A stretch of DNA of 64,000 bases from positions 336,171 through 400,170 of the forward strand of contig SCFE01000078.1 of NCBI GenBank assembly GCA_004352715.1. The letters run 5' to 3'. The translations under genes and the position numbers were made by a program. The notes beneath the pieces are model-generated. The model was not told where the DNA came from. It did not search any database and was given only the letters and a program-made list of their open reading frames with translations. This document shows, piece after piece, positions 11,886 to 21,282 of the stretch (the first letter of the stretch is position 1; every line of letters starts with the position of its first letter). The stretch is from Hofstenia miamia. Taxonomy: Eukaryota > Xenacoelomorpha > Acoela.

Positions 11886-13598
11886 GAATGTAGTGTACAT
11901 ATATTCCTTCCGAAATAGAATCTCAACTGTTGTGTGTATATGTATTCGAGTAATTTATTCAATTTGAATAATCCACAATGATCTCATAAGAAAATAAGTG
12001 TGGGGGCAATCTACACTACACAACTTCTTTAAAAATTTATAGCGATTAATAGGTGCTCATCAAAAACATGATTTTTCCATTACACCTTAATTGTAGTGGA
12101 AGTACTCGTACGCTGATGTTTACTTATATTGTTTGTTACAGGCATTGTTTAAAGAACAATGATATGTGCGATTTGAGTAAACTACACATCCGAGTACAGT
12201 CGGTTTAAAGGTTAGTTACTTCCTTAACACAATACATCTAATATTCGTTAAACATATACCAAATATTATTTTCAAAATATTGTAAGTGTTATATGAAAGT
12301 AATCAGGTTATTTTACTATTTCCGTGTACAAACCCGTACCAAACTCCAATTAAAATGAACTGATTTAAAGAGATTTATTCCATTATGTGCTCATAAACTT
12401 CTTTTGCACGGAATGATAAAATTCCAAGAAAATTCCAATTATTACAAAACATTAGAACAATGTCAAAAATCTATTGTATTGTGACATTATGCATATCAGA
12501 TTGCAAGAATTCTCAAGATTGTAAATTATTTTTTCATTGTGAGTTCAAATTTAATTTTTATCAAGTGTTGGATTTTCATGATGTTGTTAAGGGCTCATAA
12601 ATAGCTATTGTATTTTTTTCATATCACAAATTTTCAAATAAAATGAAGCAAAAATTTTGTATTTAAGCGCCATTGCATTTGACATAATCTGAAGCTAATT
12701 CCAATAGATTCCTATTATTGACTAATGAAGAAAATTTCCAAATTTATTTTTATCATTCCTATTGAACAATCGTCATCAATTTCAATTGGAACACAATCTA
12801 ATTCTATCGTATCAAAGAGAATTACACTACACAAGTTTTATATTTTCAAGAAAGACTTTATTTGCACCAAAATTAATTCTTTACCCATGAACTACTTTTA
12901 CCATGAGCTACTCTGACCTACATGTGCCAAAAGCATGGTCATTGTTTTTACGAAACATAGATGTCTGTGCTGGCAGGAAAATGAATCCAAGATCTAGAAT
13001 ACCATGTGATAAACCTGTGACATCTGGAAGTCCAAATAAATACAATTTCAATGATTTTACAGCACTTATTAAGTGACTATTAACTGTTATCGGATGTAAA
13101 TAGAGCTTGAATCTAAAATGATCTAAAAACATGTATACAAATGGATTACCTGTTTTGAAATTTTAATTAAGCCAAGCAGCGATCATTACTAGTTACAATT
13201 TTCCTCCTCAAAATGACATAAAAATTAATGTAAAATGGAAGTGTATTATGTTACTTCACACGCACTATTTTTCCATCACTATCATGATTAACACTTCAAT
13301 ATAAATTTTGGCAGAAGAATTCTTATAGAAAGCAATTTGCCAGCTAAAATCTTCCATCCAAATTGTGAATGTAAGGATTTACTTTATATAAGTAATTTTA
13401 AGTTCAAAACCTTCTTCTTTAAAATATCGATTTTCATATATTCTTTGTGGAAAATTATCAGAAGAAAATCTTGACAAAAGTTTATTATTTGCTTTTAAGG
13501 AACTGAACATAATTGAAAAATAGCTTGGTTATTAGAATGATACTACGATATTTAATATTAAATTACATTTCTGATAATTTTTTCAAAATTACATTCTA
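11886..13598. other. Mostly featureless stretch
   Basis: Apart from a possible tiny exon at 12142-12208 (separate entry), no supportable feature. The frames at 12725-12916 (plus) and 12908-13132 (minus) have no recognised similarity. Confidence 0.45.
12142..12208 (+). other. Possible orphan terminal exon
   Basis: A good acceptor ('attgtttgttacag') precedes an open stretch in one frame, HCLKNNDMCDLSKLHIRVQS plus V, then TAA. Its cysteine content and acceptor are suggestive, but there is no partner exon or poly(A) signal, and chance is a serious alternative. Confidence 0.15.
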
Positions 13599-13760
13599 TG
13601 CTTTCCAGAAGATAAATATGTCCTATTCCTTGATATAAATGTAAGCAAAATACACGAATAAACGAAAATATTAAATACCTACACGATCAAATACATGATG
13701 ATACACGAATACCGAACATATGAACATTTCAATACACGACAACAAGCTGAAACCTTGTTC
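13599..13760. repeat. Dispersed repeat B, copy 1
   Basis: Aligns by eye with 63440-63590 in the same orientation. Both start 'gaagataaatatgt', pass through 'cttgatata', share 'aagcaaaatacacgaa', and contain several ACACGA motifs (for example 'tacacgat' and 'atacacgaata'). The 63-kb copy lies just downstream of a hAT transposase C-terminus fragment, so this is plausibly the 3' end of a hAT element. Confidence 0.65.
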
Positions 13761-13798
13761 ATTCTCCAAGTTATAATTTTTGATTACTTGATGTAAAT

Positions 13799-14088
13799 CA
13801 GTGGTTCACAACCGGGTTCCATGTAAATTTCATGGGAGTCCACATACAATTGGGTGTCAATGGTGACATTTTGTTGGTCCATAGGGCAATTCCAATTCAT
13901 TACTGAGAATGGAATTTCTACAGAAATTTTCACTAATTGAAAATTCTAAAAAACAAATACTTACTCAGCTGTTCTACTTTTATAACAATTAAGTGGAAAA
14001 AAACAACGATATTTTACAATATTAGTTTGTAAACTAAAACATTAAGAGGAAAAGGTGGCCATGGCTAAAATAAGTTTGATAATCACTG
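13799..14088. mobile_element. Short hAT MITE with CAGTGGTT tip
   Basis: 290-bp element starting 'cagtggttcacaacc', the widespread hAT terminal motif, and ending 'gtttgataatcactg' (imperfect inverse). Flanks 'atgtaaat' (13791-13798) and 'atataaat' (14089-14096) form an 8-bp target duplication with one mismatch. No coding capacity. Confidence 0.75.
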
Positions 14089-16840
14089 ATATAAATGCTG
14101 ATGCTTGCCATTAAAATTATTAAGTAATGATAGTATTTCATTTGTTAGATATAAAAATTAGTAAAATGATCTTGCCTAAAGAGTATGGGCAAGCTCTTTG
14201 TATTTCATAATTTAAATGGTTTTACACTAGTGTTAAAAATATGAGTTGGCAATGTTGAAAACCATCCACCCGAGGCTGCAAGTATGTAATATTTTTCTCA
14301 TCCGAACCATGTATATATATATATATACATATATATATATACATACATATATATATATATGATATCAAACCACACACGATTGCCAAAAACAGACCTAATA
14401 CAGGCCAATTAGGAGTTATTAAAATCTGATCTAACCCATCTCAATCGAACTATGAAGTGCCGAATCCTTAAATTCAAATTCTGGATTGAAATACTGATAT
14501 AATATTACTACATCAAAGCAATTAATATCCTAAGGAATTTAAATCTTAATTGTGGTGACAAGATGCTCTAATTTGAACAGTATCCGCATATTATAAACTT
14601 AGTCAATGGTATCAAATGGAAAACTTAACCCAACGCAACCCGACCCACTAGTCTTTCCTAAAAATAACCTACCCAAACCCATGGGTCAGCCCATCTCACT
14701 TGCATCTCTGTTTCCAAACCAATAAGTGCATTGCTTATGAATCTAATTTGAGAGTCATAAGCCACACACAAATGTTAAATCAATTATTATACTTCAAAAC
14801 ATTCAAAATGCTAAGTTCAAATTAACAAAAAGTAATAATTTGAAGATGAAAGTATAGTAATTCTTCATGAGACTAAGGAGCAATAGCACGACTGAATCTT
14901 CGCCTTTTGATGTTAGATATTGAAAAAATTGTTAGCAACCTCTTAGTAATCTTCAATCTAAAATATAAATTTGCCTCACCTGTAAAAAATGTTAATTGCT
15001 TTTAACAAACTACGCTATGCATGTATTCATTGGGTTTCGCCATTCAATGATTCGGCCAACTCACGAACACTTCGAATTTTTGTTGATTCAATTCGTTCCT
15101 CTTCTGAAATCAGCACCTGATGAATTCTCTTACTTTCAAGATCCAGTACAATAGTTTAATGTATACTTTGCATTTATGTTTATACATATGTATCTCATTT
15201 AATGAAATTTGCTGTAGTAAAATTTTTGTGTAGATTGTAGAACTTTTTGGGCATCGTTTCATCAAATTTAATATTCCATTTTCATGGCATAACTTCTTTT
15301 AGATGAACCATTCACATAAATGTGTCAAAAGTTTTGAAATTGGTAATAAAAATCTGCGGTTGGTTCTTATTATTATTACATTCCCACGTAAATTTCAATT
15401 CCCTATACAGAATTATGGTTTAAGTAAATCGCCTTTAAAGTTTATTCAAAGAATATTTTGGATTTGTAAAAATAATTTTTTAGCTAGAGCGCCATGATAT
15501 GAAAGATGACGAAAATACTGTAAAACAGCTGTGAGAACAGTTGGATTATTCTGTAGTTAATTTTCAATGAGGTAGACTACATGTAGATATACGATCCAAT
15601 TCGCTTAATTGCATAATGTGTTGTTGAGTAATATCTACTTAACAAGTGCTTCGAGTATCTATAAATCATTCTTCTATCTCTGCATGACATTTATTCTTGG
15701 TAGCGTTTTCTTTATCAATATACTTAAATATGGTTCATTAATATTTGTAAACACCACATAGTCATTTTCCCATATTCAATATTTCCAACAATTCATTTAT
15801 AAATAAATATTTTAAAATTTTGTAACATTATGTACTATGTATACATGCATATGTTACATTAAACGTTTCTTTTCCGATCTTCAATTTTTTTAAAGCTTTG
15901 TATATTGATTCCAACATAAATTATTAATAAACTATAAATATTTAATCAAAATTAGAAATCTGATTACGATTACCAAAATCTAATGATGTGCGTGTCAGAC
16001 GAGTAGCCATGATATCGCCAATACCAGGACCATTAAAAAATTAGCCAGGTCCATTTTAGTCATTATCAATCAAATTTGTCATTATTATGCAAATTGAATA
16101 CTGAGTTGAATATTACAAACGAATTTTAGCCTAGCAAGTTTAATAAATTTACAAATATAATACAATATAAAAGGAAAGATTTAATCAAATTGGTTCTAGT
16201 CTCCAGCTGGTTTCGTTCCATTGTTTTTTTACCCCGGTCCCACATAGGACTCTAACTGAAAAGCTATATATTTTAGTGAAAAAAAGAGAAATGACTAAGA
16301 ATTTGGAATCGTTTAACTCTTTTTCATGAATTTTTTGGGAATTCAATTAGGACTCAGTTTTTTCTGCTGTGTTGTGTGGAAAAACTCACACAGCATTAAG
16401 CCTGGCAAAAGGGCATATACTCATAATGTCAATGTTTATATAAAATTAATATACATGCTTAATATGTAAAATGAACATAAATTGTGTTCGGGCACGGTTG
16501 CCAAAATTTCAGTTACGGGTAAGAAAATACACTTTGATGAGAGTGGGGCATTAAAAAGCTGTACCAGCAGATCACTGCCAAAATTACATTTGTATGTACA
16601 AATGATGAATGTTTCCTGCATCATTAAATATCTACTTTAGAAGTGTCATTTTCTCTGCGATAAATATTTCAATTGCTAATTAAGTCGGCATGTTTTATTT
16701 ATCAATAGGTTTTCAGCAATAAAACTGTAATTTCTTTTATTAACTGATTCAAGCAGGTGGTGTAGTAGTATTGAATTTCCTCAACAATTCAATATGTTCT
16801 GTTTTGTTGTTATAGCACAGTATGCTAATTTTGTACATTT
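14089..16840. other. Upstream region of the cyclase gene
   Basis: AT-rich DNA. A (TA)n/(CATA) tract lies at 14310-14360. A stretch at 14630-14712 is rich in ACCC motifs and ends 'cttgcatctctg', the reverse of a CAGAGATG hAT tip, but the other end was not found. The minus frame at 16436-16624 and plus frame at 15303-15497 are unrecognised. No obvious core promoter. Confidence 0.4.
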
Positions 16841-16848
16841 AGAATACG
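16826..16848 (+). promoter_or_regulatory. 3' splice-acceptor just before the cyclase start codon
   Basis: The sequence 'ttttgtacatttag' (AG at 16841-16842) lies only 6 bases before the ATG at 16849. It is the same arrangement as upstream of the DNase II start. Confidence 0.4.
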
Positions 16849-18210
16849 ATGCGTTGCTTCCTTCTGGGGTTACTGCTAACCAGTGGATTGTGCATTTCTG
16901 TCAACCAAGACCAACTTCATTATACTATCAGAAAAGCGCAGGAAAATGCAATGCACCAATTGAACACCAAGTCCTACTGGGACTTTCCTACATATCTCGG
17001 GACAATGTTTCTAAGTGAATATTATTTTGTAATTAATGCTCTCGGGTGGACAAAACAAAGCCATTTTAATGTTACTTACTTTGAAAAGTTTTTACGTCAT
17101 TCACAAAAAGATGATGGATCTTGGTTTCAAGTTCCGGATGCAAATATTGAAACAGGGAATTTAGATGTCACAGTTTTTAATTATATATTTTTAAAGTCCA
17201 TTGGAGTATCTCCTGATGAGTCCATATTGAGAAAGGCCTGCAAATGGATTCTGAATCATGGTGGTATTGAAAAGACACAAACAATGACAAAGTTCAAACT
17301 TGCAGCATTTGGATTGTATCCATGGTCTAAGGTGTGGTACATTCCATTATTTACATTAAAAGAAAATTATCTAGGTGGTTATTTTTACTTAAAAGACATT
17401 ACAGCTCAATGGGTTTATCCACATGTTGTTCCACTATCATATTTACGCTATCATAGAACGTATTTTCCAGGTATAGTGCAAGATGTTAACGAAATATGGC
17501 TAAATCCTCCTTCCTACATAGAGAGAGATCCAATTATGTATACAAATGAAAATGCTCATGACGATGTAGAAAATCTCATTCAAGAAATGAAAAAATTGCA
17601 ACAACCCAAAGGTTCATTTGGAGCTTATTCTGTATCAACACTATTAACGATGTTGTCTTTCAAAGATTTTGAAACAAGATACATAACTACTAATGCTCAC
17701 AAGGAGTTATTTAAGTCGGCTAGCCAGTTAGCTTTCAATTATGTTGAACAACTTTACTTCAATGATTTGGTTCCGTATCATGGATCTCTTGACAGTGGAT
17801 GTTGGTGGGATACCATTTTGATTTCATGGGCTTTGCTAGAATCGGGAGTCGAACCAGTAAAGCTCACAAAAACTATGGATGCCTTAATGAAGTACGCAGT
17901 CCAGACAACTGGTGGAATTGCATATGGAGAGGACTTTGAGTATGCTCCTGATTTGGATGATACTGGCTTACTTCTATTACTTTTCAATAGAATGCATGAC
18001 AGATACAATAGTCACATCAACACCCATTCTTCTTGGCTCAAGTCTTTGCAGAATGAAGATGGAGGATTCCCTGCATTTGATAAAGGCAAAACTGGTGATA
18101 GCTGGCTATTTCGTACAATTTTTGATATGATTGGCATTGCCGGTAGTGCTGAAATTTTCGATCCTAGTTCAGCGGATTTAACTGGCCACGTTTTGGAAGG
18201 ATTCGGAGAG
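16849..18210 (+). CDS. Cyclase exon 1
   Basis: 454 codons, ending GFGE at the donor 'ggagag|gtatgt'. Reading through adds only 7 residues before a stop. Contains the signal peptide, the N-terminal barrel block (KWILNHGGIEKTQTMTKFKL) and the DLDDT acid motif. Confidence 0.92.
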
Positions 18211-19277
18211 GTATGTAATGTAAAAAAAATGTAGCACAAACACATATAAAAACATATATACTTAAGCATTTGCATTAAATTATAATAATCCGACATGTCG
18301 ATGTTCAAAGCATGGGACCGTTGTATAGGCTGGGCCCGTTAGTGTTTGGTAATTTTTTGATTTTCAGATGGGTTAGTGTCGCTTGACGCCTTTTTTATGG
18401 TCTTTGAATTTTAACTAGGATTAAAATGAAAATACATTAATCGATTGTACCACAATATATTTGAGTGTGAAGGTACTATTCAAAGGATTTTGGTTGATTT
18501 TGCAAGGTGCTGGAGCCTAGTATATTCATACATTGAAAGTCCTTCTAAAATTTATTAAACTTTTTATCAAAAAATTTTGAGGAAGGTTAACATTTTCCAA
18601 TTTGTGTGTCTATGTCTTTAATAAAAATACATGTAATAATTCCAGAGTATAAGTAAAAATTGAAAGTTGTTTCGCACTATGAAAGTAATAATATCATTTA
18701 GATTGGACTAAACCTGTCAGATGTATCCGTGCAAAAAGCTGTGACGTACTTAAAGTCTTCTCAAATGAATGACTATACTTGGGAAGGCCGGTGGGGAATA
18801 AATTATATTTACGCAGCAGGCGCTGTTATGCCAGGATTGCGTGCAGTAGGTTACAATTTAAATGAACCTTGGTTAACAAATGCAATTGCATGGATAGTAT
18901 CAAAACAGAATCCCGATGGAGGTTTTGGAGAAGCCACATTATCTTACAATGATCCTCTAAATTTCAAGGGTTTAGGAAATTCAACTGTGTCACAAACTGC
19001 TTGGGCACTCTTAGCTATGTTAGAATTTAAAGACATTTTGAATTATGTGGATGAACCGATCACGAATGCTATTAACTATCTATTACAGGAATTTAAAGCT
19101 GAGGGTGATAGGTTTTTCGACACTTCAGTTGTAGGAACTGGTCATCGTGGGATTCTCTATTTGCAATATCCCTCATATGCATATAGTTTTCCAATGTTAG
19201 CTTTAGCAAGATATGACAATTATTATAAAGTTCAGTCTGACACATGCAGACAAAGTAGTATGTGCTTAATTGAGTAG
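16849..19277 (+). CDS. Class II terpene cyclase, squalene-hopene cyclase family, secreted form
   Basis: Exons 16849-18210 and 18702-19277 join in phase 0 to 645 codons, the usual SHC length (about 630-660). SHC enzymes protonate a polyprene and cyclise it. Visible family marks: the acid motif DLDDT at 368-372 (DVDDT in Alicyclobacillus SHC); WDT at 320-322; LTGHVLE with His447 (matching His451); GRWGINYIY with Trp485 and Tyr491 (matching Trp489 and Tyr495); QW-type repeats such as QKDDGSW (86), QNEDGGF (401) and QNPDGGFGE in exon 2; and a C-terminal FPMLALARY. Residues 1-16 (LLGLLLTSGLC core) look like a signal peptide, unusual for SHC. The loop between WDT and DxDD is about 14 residues shorter than in the bacterial enzyme. 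Two aromatic positions are replaced (His602, Leu606). Product unknown. Codon use is as AT-rich as the surroundings. Confidence is high for family, low for substrate. Confidence 0.93.
18211..18701 (+). other. Cyclase intron
   Basis: 491 bases, gtatgt...atttag, phase 0, in-frame stops within. It separates the two halves of a block that is continuous in bacterial SHC (HVLEGFGE / IGLNLSDVSV). Confidence 0.9.
18702..19277 (+). CDS. Cyclase exon 2
   Basis: 191 codons plus stop. Contains GRWGINYIY, QNPDGGFGE, STVSQTAWALLA and the C-terminal GTGHRGILYLQYPSY segment. Confidence 0.92.
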   Translation: MGLNLSDVSVQKAVTYLKSSQMNDYTWEGRWGINYIYAAGAVMPGLRAVGYNLNEPWLTNAIAWIVSKQNPDGGFGEATLSYNDPLNFKGLGNSTVSQTAWALLAMLEFKDILNYVDEPITNAINYLLQEFKAEGDRFFDTSVVGTGHRGILYLQYPSYAYSFPMLALARYDNYYKVQSDTCRQSSMCLIE

Positions 19278-19283
19278 AATTTT

Positions 19284-19289
19284 AATAAA
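19284..19289 (+). terminator. Poly(A) signal AATAAA of the cyclase gene
   Basis: Canonical AATAAA starting 7 bases after the stop codon; it implies a very short 3' UTR. Confidence 0.6.
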
Positions 19290-19622
19290 TATTCACAATT
19301 TTGGATTCGAAATATATCTTCAATGCCGTACTCCAAATTTATTAGATAATTACAAATCTAACCCGTTCATTTTTGTAGAGACACTGTAATAATAATTTTT
19401 GGTTGATGAAGGTGTATCGATAGATAAAATATACATAAATATAACTTAAATGTATTTCCTTTAAATGCAATGCAAAACTGCAAATATATTATATCAAATA
19501 TATCCAAATTTTATTTTGTGTTTAAATTTGGTTTCAGTCCTGTTTTAGATACTCAAATACATCATACTGTAAGTGTGACACTGCTAGACTTTATTTATTT
19601 CATTAATTGTAGTGCACAGAAT

Positions 19623-19666
<44 letters not shown>

Positions 19667-20830
19667 GGCCTTAGCAAATGGATGAAATTCATTACAATTC
19701 ATTCCTCAATTATATATGTAAAGCATTACCATACATAAAATGAGCATACATTTAGGTAACTTTTATTCGAGGTAATGAGCCCCAATAAGGAAAAGTCACC
19801 AAGTATCACAAAGAAAGCTCCCAAAATTCTTGAAAAATGATAAAAAATTTAATAGGGGAAGGCCGAATAGGATTAAATGATCACGTCAGAAAGAAGTTAA
19901 AGTACTACTGCTGTAAAAATCAACACAATTTAGGAGATGGAAATGCATTATACTATTGTCAAGACATTATATAACCACAACCACACATTATATATATAAA
20001 TTTAGTATGTAGTTTTTGCCATTCTGTTTAATGAAATAAATTGCTTTCGACTTATATTAGCAATTATAGATCGTTATTGACTGGCTCGTTTCTTATTACT
20101 CTACTCTTAACAAGCAATTTCGGTAATTTCAAAAATTTATGAAAATATAAGTTTAAAATCCATTTTCAAGGATTGATTGATTTTAACAATGATAAAACTT
20201 TTGAAAGATTGTTGAACTGAATGTGCGCTTCAGAAATTGCAATATTAATTAACTATTAAATATTATATGAGTAATCAAGAAAACTGAATTTTTAATTTTT
20301 TGATCCAGTATTGCATTCGCATGACTAAATATGATTAGTTTCAAGTTTAACTCCTTAACATATTTCAATTCAAAACTTGAGCAACTAAACCGGATTGAAA
20401 ATATTTAACCGATTTTGGATTTCTGTCATTTGATTTTTTATTGCTACAGTAGATTACTTTAATTAAATGGTAAATCAAAGAAGATAATTAACAGGCTGAA
20501 AGAGTAAATTGCCTTACTTAGCATTCGGAATTCTGAAATTAATTAGTTGATGAAAAGCCTCATTATCTTGTTTGCAACATGTTTTTTTGTAATTGACCTC
20601 AAGCTAAGATAATAAACTTCAATAAATTTAATGAATTAAGTATTAAAATTGATTAAGTCTTTTCCCGCCATTTTGCTTTTAATTACGAATTTCTACAAAC
20701 GATTAATGCAAGTTACAACACCATACCAAATTCCATTAAGAAAATTGGATTCTCCAATAAATGATGAAGATTATCTACTTAATTTTAGTTTTAGGGATTA
20801 TCCTACACTGGGTTTTAATTAATAAATTGT
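19290..20830. other. Non-coding AT-rich stretch
   Basis: Contains a (TA)n tract at 19624-19665. No gene recognised. Confidence 0.5.
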
Positions 20831-20848
20831 AATAATAATAATAATAAT

Positions 20849-20888
<40 letters not shown>

Positions 20889-20920
20889 TTATAATAATGA
20901 TGATATAAATAATAATAACC
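20831..20920. repeat. (AAT)n microsatellite
   Basis: About 20 AAT units with small interruptions, decaying rightwards. Confidence 0.95.
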
Positions 20921-21158
20921 AAATAAATTTAAATCGTCATGTAACTATGCGTGTATTTAATATGTAACTTATAAGGAATTTAAATTGTTATTATAAAGTG
21001 CTATAATTTTCGACTAGCTTCTTAGTTGCAATTTTTTGATATATTGATGTTACATGTAAGCCTTCATTAAAATTTTTTCAAAAACCGATAACCATCAATT
21101 TATGTCGTTTCTTTTGATGAAACATTGTATCTACACCTTTTACAGTTCAATTAAAAAA

Positions 21159-21282
21159 AATAACGCATTCAAATTAAAAATTAGTGCATTTAAATTAAAA
21201 CATTACGCAATCAAATTAAAATATAAGCTATTCAAATTAAAAATTAACGCATTTAAATTAAGACATAAGTCATTCAATTTAT
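21159..21282 (+). repeat. 21-bp minisatellite, about six units
   Basis: Tandem units of the form 'ataacgcattcaaattaaaa' with substitutions; each ends in 'aaattaaaa' or close. The 21-bp period keeps the frame open, giving heptads such as NAFKLKI and NAFKLRH, but the flanks show no gene, so the frame is probably incidental. Confidence 0.8.

Noticed and set aside
16794-18308. Additional frames over cyclase exon 1, including minus frames at 17778-18008 and 18012-18308
   Set aside because: Shadow frames; only the 16849 frame carries SHC motifs and the signal peptide.
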